The translations under genes and the position numbers were made by a program. Source: CAZRAL01 sp964598005 (GTDB lineage Bacteria > Pseudomonadota > Gammaproteobacteria > Burkholderiales > Usitatibacteraceae). Taken from it: a stretch of 64,000 bases of DNA. Shown here one piece after another: positions 51,575 to 60,474 of this stretch (position 1 is its first letter; every line of letters begins with the position of its first letter). The notes under the pieces are model-generated. The model made no database searches. It worked only from the letters and a program-made list of their open reading frames with translations, and was not told where the DNA came from. The stretch is taken from the NCBI GenBank assembly GCA_964598005.1, contig CAZRAL010000004.1:20560-84559 (forward strand), in the 5' to 3' direction.

Positions 51575-53813
51575 ACGCTGGCCCAATCTCTCTCGTTTTG
51601 GCGCATCCCTCCAATGTGCATTTGGTATTTCCGTTAACGCGTCCCCGCATTCCGCGCTGGTCATCAAGGATGAAGATCTGCGGCACGATCACCTGTTGCA
51701 ATTCGGTTTCGAACGTCGCGGCCATGTCCTGGTACGTCTTGGTGAAACAAAATTCAATATTGCAGATTTGAAATCATGGTTTCCGGGATTTTCAAATGAC
51801 GACATTTTTGAAGCCGAACCTCAGCAGGTATTGTTTCAAGAACGCCTCCCTGAAAAAGTCCTTGCACCTCCTGCCATTACCGCCAGCATCGTTGGATTCA
51901 CCGCAAATAGCGAGACGAACGAGCAAAAAACCACCCCCATACGCATTGAGGATGTCGGAGAAAAAATCGGCGGTGCGCGCAAAGACTTCCACCGTCGTAC
52001 CTTAGCCATCGCCGATCTCGCTGCCATGAACGATATCGAACGGCGCGAGATGGTGGAGCGGAAAAATATTTGGCCTGCACTTGATATGAAGGCAATGCAA
52101 AGCGCCGGCGTTCCCTTTGAGGTCGCCGGTGCGATTGGGCATTTGCGTCGATTACTTGAAAACAAACCTAAAAACGATGTGACCGATGCTGAATACATCT
52201 CCGCGATTTCGTCCGTCCGGGATGCGTTTGTGGGCGTGAACTCAATCGCCACCTTTAATGATGCGTGTATCAAGCTGCACGAGCTCCATGGTCATGTGCA
52301 ACGAAACGAAAAGGGCGAAATTCAATGGCGTAGATGGCTAAACAGCGATCCGTTCGCAAACGCGATTGGCAATAAAGCCGCTTCGCGGCTGGCGTGGCCG
52401 GAACTTCAAATTTCAGCTTTCTGTACACGGGGTACCAGTTACGAGGATTACTTTAGCCGGCAGGTGCGTGGTGTCAAATCGAAGCCGCGAGATCTGATTG
52501 AAACCCGTCCGCACTTAAAAAATATCAACCAAAGCGGCATACCGGATTACGCCAATGGCCGTGTAATTACGGGCGATGATTTTCTTGCAGATTTCGGTTT
52601 TCGTGCGGTCGAATTCGGCAATTGGGTAGATCAAAAAGAGCGGGCGGTGATCGTACGAATGGCCTATAACTCGCTACACAATCTTGCATCCGTACTCGAC
52701 TTGCCATCAAAGGCGATAGGGTTGGGCGGGAAGCTAGCGCTGGCGTTCGGTGCTCGCGGCCGGGGTGGGTCGCGTGCTCCTTCTGCTCACTATGAGCCCA
52801 CACGCCAGGTGATGAACCTGACGCGAACGAAGGGCGCAGGAAGCCTCGCCCACGAATGGTTCCACGCGCTGGACGATCACTTAAGCCGTCTCGTCGCAAA
52901 TAACCATGGATACGACCCTCTTCTCAGAAAAAGGTCAACGTACTATCTTTCGGAAAACATATGCGATGTAGTCAAAGAAGCCTATGGTACGTCCGAGTCT
53001 GGGCAGATTGAACAGTTTTTTAATCGCCACGTAAATGTTATTGGTGATCGCAGCGGGATGGACAAGACATTTTTAAGTATTAGCCTATGTCTAGGCAGGG
53101 CCATATTTTTGCGTACGCAAAACGAAGAACGCGCAACGCAATCGGCTAACAATGCTGCTAGGGGCACGCACTATGCCGCCGCCTGGTTAATTGAAGCCGC
53201 TCGGGCAGCCTCCTTTAATTTACCGACAGCCCAAGAGTTGCAAAAGCAGTTTGTCGATCCATTCATGATGAAGTATGAAGAAAGCGGTACGGGGGACATT
53301 ACCTTTTTTGCGCAAAAGATTACGCGCGACCTGTCATATGGAAAATTGCCCCCGCGCAAAGCCGATAGAATTGCACTAAAAGTTGCAAAGAATCTCAGAT
53401 ACGCAACACAGTGCCAAGACCTCGCCAATAATCTGCGATGTGGGCGAACTGATCATTTCGTTCCAACCACGTTTGCTGACAATGCTGCCAAGCTCGATTC
53501 CAAACGTGCCAAACCGTATTATGGATTGGCTTGCGAGATGAGCGCACGCTCCTTTGAATGTTTTGTATTCGACCATATGGCCGTAAGCGGTATTAGCGAC
53601 GACTATTTGGTACATGGTGTTGAGGAATCGCGCTATGCAGCGCGAGAATCTGGAAACCCTTATCCGCAGGGCAACGAGCGCAAAAGCATCAATGGCGCAA
53701 TGTGCGCTTACTTCGCAGAAATCAAACGGGTGTATGGGCACGAATTGCTCGCACCGCCAGAACCGAACATTGATGACACTGTTGTCGCCCAGGTGCCTGT
53801 GAGCGGGGGGTAG
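51567..53813 (+). CDS. Polyvalent protein with HExxH metallopeptidase and LPD-type C-terminus
   Basis: 748 residues from the ATG at 51567; a start at 51522 is possible. The segment 'TRTKGAGSLAHEWFHALDDH' carries HEWFH (His429, Glu430, His433), a zinc-peptidase signature. The C-terminal part 'ACEMSARSFECFVFDHM...DYLV...PYPQGNERKSIN' matches large polyvalent protein-associated (LPD) domains carried by plasmid and phage proteins that enter recipients. The N-terminal 370 residues are not assigned. Inference: exported or transferred factor that cleaves a host protein, possibly against defence systems. ArdC-like proteins combine such a peptidase with single-strand DNA binding. Confidence 0.75.
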   Translation: MRKRWPNLSRFGASLQCAFGISVNASPHSALVIKDEDLRHDHLLQFGFERRGHVLVRLGETKFNIADLKSWFPGFSNDDIFEAEPQQVLFQERLPEKVLAPPAITASIVGFTANSETNEQKTTPIRIEDVGEKIGGARKDFHRRTLAIADLAAMNDIERREMVERKNIWPALDMKAMQSAGVPFEVAGAIGHLRRLLENKPKNDVTDAEYISAISSVRDAFVGVNSIATFNDACIKLHELHGHVQRNEKGEIQWRRWLNSDPFANAIGNKAASRLAWPELQISAFCTRGTSYEDYFSRQVRGVKSKPRDLIETRPHLKNINQSGIPDYANGRVITGDDFLADFGFRAVEFGNWVDQKERAVIVRMAYNSLHNLASVLDLPSKAIGLGGKLALAFGARGRGGSRAPSAHYEPTRQVMNLTRTKGAGSLAHEWFHALDDHLSRLVANNHGYDPLLRKRSTYYLSENICDVVKEAYGTSESGQIEQFFNRHVNVIGDRSGMDKTFLSISLCLGRAIFLRTQNEERATQSANNAARGTHYAAAWLIEAARAASFNLPTAQELQKQFVDPFMMKYEESGTGDITFFAQKITRDLSYGKLPPRKADRIALKVAKNLRYATQCQDLANNLRCGRTDHFVPTTFADNAAKLDSKRAKPYYGLACEMSARSFECFVFDHMAVSGISDDYLVHGVEESRYAARESGNPYPQGNERKSINGAMCAYFAEIKRVYGHELLAPPEPNIDDTVVAQVPVSGG

Positions 53814-53821
53814 CAGAATCC

Positions 53822-54283
53822 ATGTTATCGCCGCAATCATCGAACGAAAACACAGCGCTTGCCGAACGAGAGGCTGCACGTGCGCATTTTCAGTCACAGC
53901 ATGCCTGGGCCGAATTCCGGTTTGCCGAGCGGAAAGAAAATTGGACTGTCTTCACCACCAGGATTGCCGTACGGCTTGTGAAACTACGCGAGCAACTCGC
54001 GCTAGCGCCTCGATTATCGAACAAAACCCTTACCGGTCTGGTGACAATTTCAGCTTTCCTGCCTTTATCGATCGCGATTCACACCCTGAATAGACTCGAT
54101 TATGACGGCTCGTTGCTTGAACAAGCGCTCTCGCTTCCAGACAATATTTTTACCCGCGTCTTGCATTCACGAATTCGCTTTCTATGGCGAATGCAAGTGC
54201 TATCGCGCATTTTTGCGCCAGAACGCCGGGAGTTAGTTCTGGCGGTTCTCAAAAATCGACCGGATAAAGGAAATCACGATTGA
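53822..54283 (+). CDS. Hypothetical protein before traX
   Basis: 153 residues, mostly helical, basic. One hydrophobic stretch (about 68-86, 'LTGLVTISAFLPLSIAIHTL') could be a membrane or buried helix. The stop overlaps the TTG start of the next gene (TTGA), so it belongs to the traX-traY group. Not recognised. Confidence 0.55.
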   Translation: MLSPQSSNENTALAEREAARAHFQSQHAWAEFRFAERKENWTVFTTRIAVRLVKLREQLALAPRLSNKTLTGLVTISAFLPLSIAIHTLNRLDYDGSLLEQALSLPDNIFTRVLHSRIRFLWRMQVLSRIFAPERRELVLAVLKNRPDKGNHD

Positions 54284-54765
54284 ACGCCAATAAAAAACAG
54301 CGCGGATCAATTACACGTACCTTGATATGGATGTTGCCGCGCCCGCTGACCTGGTTTGGAACGAGCCAAATAAAAGGGCTTGGGCAAATTATCGTACGCA
54401 GCATCAATAACGGGCTCCCTACCCGCAAACGTGTACAGCAAACATGGGGTGACGCCATACAACAAGCTGCCAATCGGTTGCAGTTTCGCACACAAGCTGA
54501 CATCGATGCACATCTTGCTGTGGTAAGGCAAGCCATGGCGACAAAAGCATGGGTTTGTTATCTCTTTTGCCTGGTGTCTGGAGGATTTTCGATTTATGGG
54601 TACATCAGCAATAACTGGATGTATTTCGCGTCGCTTTTGGCCGTGATGGGTGTCCTCTTTATTAATGGTCTCGCCTCGGCGTTCCGGGTCTGGCAGATCG
54701 ATCACCGCCAGTTAGGAGGGAACATGACATTCTTGCGTACGATTACCAACTGGTTTCCACGATGA
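54280..54765 (+). CDS. TraX-like (IcmV-like) membrane protein
   Basis: 161 residues from a TTG that overlaps the preceding stop (TTGA). Two adjacent C-terminal membrane segments (about 87-107 and 110-131) and then 'SAFRVWQIDHRQLGG'. Size, topology and position just before traY fit R64 TraX and IcmV. The stop overlaps the dotA start (ATGA). The assignment rests mostly on context. Confidence 0.65.
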   Translation: MNANKKQRGSITRTLIWMLPRPLTWFGTSQIKGLGQIIVRSINNGLPTRKRVQQTWGDAIQQAANRLQFRTQADIDAHLAVVRQAMATKAWVCYLFCLVSGGFSIYGYISNNWMYFASLLAVMGVLFINGLASAFRVWQIDHRQLGGNMTFLRTITNWFPR

Positions 54766-57392
54766 ACTATCATCGTTTTATTCGCCTCGGGTTGTTGGCG
54801 ACCCTGTTGCTACTTTTATCGGCAGGCGCATTTGCCGCCACATCGGAAGACATGCTTACAGCATTATTTGGCACCGCCCCGATGAAAGCTGTTGCATCCG
54901 GTGAGGCCTCACCGGCGTATGGTTTGGGTAATGTCGGGGCATTGATGCTTCGTTTCAATTCGGCGGTACTGTTTGTTGGTGCGCTGATTTTCGGCTACGT
55001 CTTAGGCTCAGCAGCAATCCAGACTGCAGATGATGGAGAATTCTTAGGGCGGCGATATTCCAGCATCTGGATGCCGGTCCGCGTGGTATTTGGCTTCGTA
55101 GCCGCCTTTCCGACCCCCATAGGCTATTGCGTTGCCCAACTCGTTATTCTTTGGATGGCCGTCATGGGAATCGGCATCGCAAACGCCGTATGGTCGCTCG
55201 GCAAATCCACGGGTGTGGCTGCTGCACTACTCAACCCGGCAAGACTGATTGCCACGCCTCGTGTAGTTAATCGCCAGCAGATTGCTGACGTAACATCAAA
55301 CATGGTCCGTTCGTTCCTGTCCGCCGAAACCTATAACCAAAGGATGGAAATCCTCCAGGCAGATGTCAATCGCCGCGCCATAGCAGATTACTATTTGTAC
55401 GACGGTCAAAGTCGTGGAGAAATTTTGACTGCAAACAGGAACTACGAGTATGCAGGCGTAGAAATAAATCTTGAATTTCCTCCGCTTTCCGATGGCCCCA
55501 AAATTGAAGACACTTCTCTCACGAGAACGTTTGTGGTTCGCTTCGGCGAGCCACAATATGGACAAGATGGCCAATTTAGCGGGGTCAATGACAAATTCGG
55601 GCGTTTTATCTTTATTACTGCTTCCCAAGATCCCGCAGATTTGACACGGCAAAAAAATGCTATTCAAACACTTATCAACGATGCCAGTGTAGCCGCACAA
55701 ATGGTTCGCGACGGACAAGCCACTCTTGACGATAGCCTTGTTAAAACTAGCACGACAAATGCCGCGAATAAATACAGCGCAGCATTATTGAAAGCCGGGC
55801 AATGCGAGCAATACCGTGCAGTTATGTCGATCACGCGTGACATCGATTTTGCTCCTCAATCGATTGTAGGGTATCCAGAGTGGGCCGGTTGCGCCCTCCC
55901 CTTATCCGTGCAAAAGCCAATCGATAAATCGGGACGCGATTGGACATCTATCGGGATTACCTTCCTCGCGGCAGCCCGCGGGGGCGCCAAGCCCACCGAG
56001 ATAGCGAATCAATCCGCGCGCGAACTCGCTCCTGAATTGAAAAAAACTTTCCAGGTAAACGCCGGGCGAGATGCGCAATCGACAATGGAATGCATTCCTG
56101 CCGGGGCTAATTGCACCGCCACTTTTTCGGGAAACTCGGAATCACCTTGGGAAATGATTGCCCGCACCAAGGCTCAGCTGGCAAATTTTTCCTGGGACAG
56201 AATGATGAGGGACGTTGTGTCTAATGGCTTTAAACAAACTTTTAATTACGAACCTTCTCCGGGTACGGCCAATCCGATCGCCCATATGAAAAACATTGGC
56301 GACACCATGATTACCACTGTCGTCGCAATGTATGCGGTCGCGGTTACAGGAAAAATGATTGTCGATACCGCCAATACGTTGGTCGCTAACTTATCAAACC
56401 AACCCGTTGTCGGCGCAGGAGCAGCGGCATTAGGACTAATTACAGCGCCGTTGGCCTCAATCGGGATGAGCATTCTAGCGACCGTAAATACTTTCATGAC
56501 AATTCTGCTGACGCTAGGCGCGACGTTAGCAATATATCTTCCCCTATTGCCCTATTTTCTGTGGGTTGTAGCCATCATTGGCTGGCTCGTTACAGTAGTC
56601 GAAGGAGTGGTTGCAGCGCCGATCATGGCTATCTTGCACTTGTCACCGGAGGGTGACGGTATTGCCACTAATCGGGTCGAAGGTTGGTACATCCTGGCAA
56701 TGGCATTGTTAATGCGGCCAGTGTTGCTGACGCTCGGTTTCTTTTTCTCGGTTGCCCTATTGGAAATCGTCGGAGGATTTGCCAATGCCGGCTTTTTCCT
56801 GATCGCAAAGTCGATGATTGACTCCGCATCCTGGATCACCATGCTCGTAGTTGTTTGCGGGTTGGCTGGCGCATATTGCGGAATGATGACGATGATCATC
56901 TACAAATGCTTCGAGGTCATCCAAATGTTGCCAGATCGCGTATTCCGTTTGATTGGTGCCTCCGAACCACATGGGGGTGGCGAAGAACGTGCGGCAAGTT
57001 CGTTTTCACAGGGCATTCAACCCCTTGCATCAATGGCAGCCGGAGCGCTCGGGGGTAGTCGCGGTTCCCGTAGTGGCAATGGCCGGAGCAGCAAACCACC
57101 GTCACCGTCACCGTCACCATCACCGTCACCGTCACCATCGGCTGAGAACAACAGCCCGTATCGCACCGGTTCGTTCACCATTGGTTCAGCATCTGCCAAT
57201 GCATCTGCCAATACCAGCAATGCCGGTCAAAGTACGCTCCCCTCCAATAGCGTCACGGGGTCATCGGCCTACAACTCATCGACAAATAGCCAAGGGCAAT
57301 CGGCAAACAGTGAGACTAAAACCAAGTCGTCACCAACCTTGTCCGCCATGGGGCCAGGGAATGCCGCACAGAACCCGCCAACCAAAAAATAG
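54762..57392 (+). CDS. dotA: DotA/TraY, polytopic inner-membrane protein
   Basis: 876 residues. Signal peptide ending AFA-AT, membrane segments near 60-85, 108-145 and a cluster from about 505 to 725. A large periplasmic region (about 165-480) and a cytoplasmic tail. Matches DotA/TraY in topology and in position at the end of the transfer block. The tail contains a Ser-Pro repeat (about 779-792) and a Ser/Asn/Thr-rich low-complexity end. Confidence 0.9.
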   Translation: MNYHRFIRLGLLATLLLLLSAGAFAATSEDMLTALFGTAPMKAVASGEASPAYGLGNVGALMLRFNSAVLFVGALIFGYVLGSAAIQTADDGEFLGRRYSSIWMPVRVVFGFVAAFPTPIGYCVAQLVILWMAVMGIGIANAVWSLGKSTGVAAALLNPARLIATPRVVNRQQIADVTSNMVRSFLSAETYNQRMEILQADVNRRAIADYYLYDGQSRGEILTANRNYEYAGVEINLEFPPLSDGPKIEDTSLTRTFVVRFGEPQYGQDGQFSGVNDKFGRFIFITASQDPADLTRQKNAIQTLINDASVAAQMVRDGQATLDDSLVKTSTTNAANKYSAALLKAGQCEQYRAVMSITRDIDFAPQSIVGYPEWAGCALPLSVQKPIDKSGRDWTSIGITFLAAARGGAKPTEIANQSARELAPELKKTFQVNAGRDAQSTMECIPAGANCTATFSGNSESPWEMIARTKAQLANFSWDRMMRDVVSNGFKQTFNYEPSPGTANPIAHMKNIGDTMITTVVAMYAVAVTGKMIVDTANTLVANLSNQPVVGAGAAALGLITAPLASIGMSILATVNTFMTILLTLGATLAIYLPLLPYFLWVVAIIGWLVTVVEGVVAAPIMAILHLSPEGDGIATNRVEGWYILAMALLMRPVLLTLGFFFSVALLEIVGGFANAGFFLIAKSMIDSASWITMLVVVCGLAGAYCGMMTMIIYKCFEVIQMLPDRVFRLIGASEPHGGGEERAASSFSQGIQPLASMAAGALGGSRGSRSGNGRSSKPPSPSPSPSPSPSPSAENNSPYRTGSFTIGSASANASANTSNAGQSTLPSNSVTGSSAYNSSTNSQGQSANSETKTKSSPTLSAMGPGNAAQNPPTKK
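57099..57139 (+). repeat. CCGTCA hexamer tandem repeat in dotA
   Basis: About seven CCGTCA/CCATCA hexamers in a row encode a Ser-Pro run in the DotA tail. Length changes would keep the reading frame and only vary the linker. The repeat is of a kind prone to slippage. Confidence 0.75.
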
Positions 57393-57402
57393 GCCAACGA
57401 AT

Positions 57403-59820
57403 ATGAATAAACAACTTATCATCGCCGAGAAGCCCTCAGTAGCAAGCGATATCGCCAAAGCACTCGGTGGCTTCAAAAAAGTTGGTAGCGAAAAAGAGTC
57501 GTGGTATGAGAGCGATACCGCCGTTCTAAGTTGCGCACGCGGCCATCTGGTTGAACTTAATGTTCCAGAAGCTCAAGCGGCAGGCTATGGTCTTGATGCG
57601 CTCCCCATTCTTCCAGAACAGTTTGGACTTGAAGTAATTGAAGGCGCAGGCAAGCAATTCGCGCTTCTCAAAAAATTGATGGGACGAGCGGATGTATCGA
57701 GTCTTGTCAATGCATGCGACGCGGGCCGCGAAGGGGAGCTCATCTTCCGCTATATCTATTTAAAGGCCGGTTCGCGGAAACCGATGCAACGAATGTGGTT
57801 GCAATCCATGACGCTCGATGCCATTCAGACCGCATATAAATGTATGAAGCCAGGACATCATTATGACTCCCTTTACCACGCCGCCATCTGCCGTTCTGAG
57901 GCTGATTGGCTCATTGGAATTAATAGCTCGCGAGCGACTGCCGGATTGCGAGAGCGGCAAATAGGAGTGCGGGAATCAATGTCTGCCGGCCGGGTACAAA
58001 CACCCACCTTGGCAATCATCGTTCACCGGGAAATTGAAATACTTAATTTTAAGCCGCAGGATTATTGGGAAGTTCATGGCACCTTTAGCGCCGTGCAGGG
58101 CAGTTATACCGGTCGCTGGGTTCGAACCAGCAAAAATACGGAAGACGAAGCAGATCACCTACATAGGCTCACGGATGCTGCGCAGGCCCAGTCAATCGTG
58201 CAACGCTGCCAAGGGGTTGCGCCAACATCGGTTAAGGATGAATCCAAGCCGGTTATTTCTCCACCGCCGAAACTTTTTGATCTTACAACTCTTCAGCGTG
58301 AAGCCAATACCAAGTTTGGGTTATCGGCAGCAACTACGCTCGAAATTGCGCAGGCGCTTTACGAGAAGTATAAGTCATTGACGTATCCGCGTACGGATGC
58401 ATCTGTGTTGCCTGAAGACTATGTTGAAACCGCTAAGGCAACCCTGCGAACGTTTAGCGACACTCATTATGGTGAATATGCAAAAACAGTGCTTGACAAC
58501 GCGTGGGTGAAATCTGAAAAGCGGATTTTTGATAATAGTAAAATCAGCGATCACTTTGCGATTATCCCGACCGGTACAATTCCTGATGGAATAACTGGTG
58601 AAGAAGCCAAAATCTACGATTTAGTGGTGAGACGTTTCTTGGCAGTATTTTATCCTTCTGCCGAATATCGCCAAACGGTTCGGACAACCGAAGTAGCAGG
58701 GGAATGCTTCAGATCCAGCGAACGCGTGCTGGTGAAAGAAGGCTGGCTTTCAGTTTATGGTAAAGATGCCGCAGATAATAAATCTCCACCGCTCTGTGCC
58801 ATTGCGTCTGATGAAAAGGTAACGACCGATAAAGTTGAGTCTGTTGCCCTAAAAACCAGGCCGCCACTTCGGTTTAGCGAGGCGACGCTACTGTCTGCAA
58901 TGGAACATGCAGGTACCCTGGTCGATGACGACAATTTACGCGATGCGATGAAAGAGCGTGGGCTGGGAACCCCGGCCACTCGCGCAGCCACTATCGAGAG
59001 ACTTTTGCATCCCAAAATAAACTACATTGACAGGCAGGGGAAATATCTGGTGCCGACCCCAAAGGGTCTAAACCTCATTACCTTTTTGGAGGCCAACGGT
59101 GTAGGCATGCTTACCTCGCCCAAGATGACTGGCGAGTGGGAACACAAACTTCATGAAATGGAGATAGGAAAATATAACCGTTCTGTATTTATGGATGAGA
59201 TTGCAGCGATGGCCCATCAAATCGTCGATACCATACGCGGAAAAGCGGCGGCGATGCCCAGTATCGAAATCAAACACCTCAATGCATCGTGCCCAAAATG
59301 CGGGGGAAAGGTCGCTTCGCAAGGGCGTACATTTAATTGCTCCGCTTGCGATTTCAAATTATGGAAGGAAATTGCAAATCGTCCACTATCCGAGGCCGAA
59401 GTGAATCATCTTCTACGCGATCATGAACTGCCAGTAGCTAACGGTTTTCTGAGCAAAACAGGTAAGAAATTTTCAGCCGGACTTAAACTCAACTCAGAGT
59501 TCAAGATCGAATTCATTTTTGAGAACGACAAACAAGAGTCGTCCGCAACCGCTCCAGGACTGGAGGCCAAATGTCCCCATTGCGGCGATATTGTGCGGGA
59601 TAGAGGCAAGACCTATGCATGCGATAAGGGCGATTTTAAACTCTGGAAAGAAATCGCAGGCCGGTCACTTTCGGTAAGTGAGGCATCCGTGTTGATCGTT
59701 GAAAAAGAACATCCAAAAATAACTGGCTTTGTGAGCAGCAAAGGGAAATCGTTTTCGGCAGGATTAAGACTTTCACATGATTACTCTAAGGTTGAATTCG
59801 TATTTGAGCAAAGAGTCTGA
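57403..59820 (+). CDS. topB: Topoisomerase III with two C-terminal zinc modules
   Basis: 805 residues from the ATG at 57403. An open frame extends upstream to 56953, but that part lies over dotA and is His/Arg low-complexity. Glu9 in IIAEKPS, Asp106-Ala-Gly-Arg-Glu110 of the Toprim site, catalytic Tyr328 in TYPRTD, then 'RGLGTPATRAATIERL'. Two C-terminal Cys modules ('CPKCGG...CSACDFKLWKEIANRPLSEAEV' and a near copy 'CPHCGD...CDKGDFKLWKEIAGRSLSVSEA'); the second lacks one Cys. Acts on single-stranded regions during transfer or replication. Ends 2 bases before the ankyrin gene. Confidence 0.92.
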   Translation: MNKQLIIAEKPSVASDIAKALGGFKKVGSEKESWYESDTAVLSCARGHLVELNVPEAQAAGYGLDALPILPEQFGLEVIEGAGKQFALLKKLMGRADVSSLVNACDAGREGELIFRYIYLKAGSRKPMQRMWLQSMTLDAIQTAYKCMKPGHHYDSLYHAAICRSEADWLIGINSSRATAGLRERQIGVRESMSAGRVQTPTLAIIVHREIEILNFKPQDYWEVHGTFSAVQGSYTGRWVRTSKNTEDEADHLHRLTDAAQAQSIVQRCQGVAPTSVKDESKPVISPPPKLFDLTTLQREANTKFGLSAATTLEIAQALYEKYKSLTYPRTDASVLPEDYVETAKATLRTFSDTHYGEYAKTVLDNAWVKSEKRIFDNSKISDHFAIIPTGTIPDGITGEEAKIYDLVVRRFLAVFYPSAEYRQTVRTTEVAGECFRSSERVLVKEGWLSVYGKDAADNKSPPLCAIASDEKVTTDKVESVALKTRPPLRFSEATLLSAMEHAGTLVDDDNLRDAMKERGLGTPATRAATIERLLHPKINYIDRQGKYLVPTPKGLNLITFLEANGVGMLTSPKMTGEWEHKLHEMEIGKYNRSVFMDEIAAMAHQIVDTIRGKAAAMPSIEIKHLNASCPKCGGKVASQGRTFNCSACDFKLWKEIANRPLSEAEVNHLLRDHELPVANGFLSKTGKKFSAGLKLNSEFKIEFIFENDKQESSATAPGLEAKCPHCGDIVRDRGKTYACDKGDFKLWKEIAGRSLSVSEASVLIVEKEHPKITGFVSSKGKSFSAGLRLSHDYSKVEFVFEQRV

Positions 59821-59822
59821 TA

Positions 59823-60320
59823 ATGAGCCTGCCTATGTTGTTCGGCGTACATTCTTCCCGGATTGTAAGTCGGCTTGATAGTGTACTAATTGAGGCTGCG
59901 ATCCATGGTGATGATCGGTCAGTTCTATCGGTATTAGAAAAAGGTGCCAGCGTCCATGCCAAAAACGACCAGGCATTGCGTTCGGCGTCACAAGCCGGAT
60001 TCATTCGAATCGTCTCATTATTGCTCGATCATGGAGCGAATTTGCACGCTGAATACGACGAAGCGCTACGCTCGTCGGCGCGGGAAGGTCACATTGGCAC
60101 TACTCGTATTTTGTTGCGCCGTGGCGCTGATCCACATGCGCTTGACGATGCAGCACTCAAAGTTTCGGCATTGCGTGGTCATATCGAAGTAGTAAGGCTG
60201 CTCATAGCAGCTACACCTTTTCGTCGATCATCGGTTGAGGCGGCAATTCGTGAGGCGGCACACTATTCCTTCAAGACAACAATCGAGATATTAATGTCTG
60301 CACGGATTGCACCTGGCTAA
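59823..60320 (+). CDS. Ankyrin-repeat protein
   Basis: 165 residues with about four ankyrin-like repeats: 'ALRSASQAGFIRIVSLLLDHGANLHAEYDEALRSSAREGHIGTTRILLRRGADPHA' pattern and adjacent units. No signal peptide. Ankyrin repeats bind other proteins. The partner is unknown. Two bases after topB, so probably co-transcribed. Confidence 0.8.
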   Translation: MSLPMLFGVHSSRIVSRLDSVLIEAAIHGDDRSVLSVLEKGASVHAKNDQALRSASQAGFIRIVSLLLDHGANLHAEYDEALRSSAREGHIGTTRILLRRGADPHALDDAALKVSALRGHIEVVRLLIAATPFRRSSVEAAIREAAHYSFKTTIEILMSARIAPG

Positions 60321-60419
60321 TCAAACTAAGTTTAATAGTTTGGCCTGCTTGCCTCCTGCTAAATCTCAAAAAATTTGCATTAAATCTTTGATTCGTCATA
60401 ACATTGGCTAACGACATCA

Positions 60420-60447
60420 CCCGATAACACTATCGGGCCGTGTTTTT
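60420..60447 (+). terminator. Terminator after ankyrin gene
   Basis: CCCGATA-ACAC-TATCGGG (60420-60437) followed by CCGTG and TTTTT (60443-60447). The T run is five bases beyond the stem. It separates the topB-ankyrin pair from the HD-GYP gene 27 bases further on. Confidence 0.6.
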
Positions 60448-60474
60448 CTCGCAGCATTGATTTCTGGGCAGCAT

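Noticed and set aside
56953..57402. N-terminal extension of the topoisomerase III frame, rich in His and Arg
   Set aside because: It lies entirely over the dotA tail repeat in another frame; the topoisomerase motif begins at the ATG at 57403, which is where homologues start.
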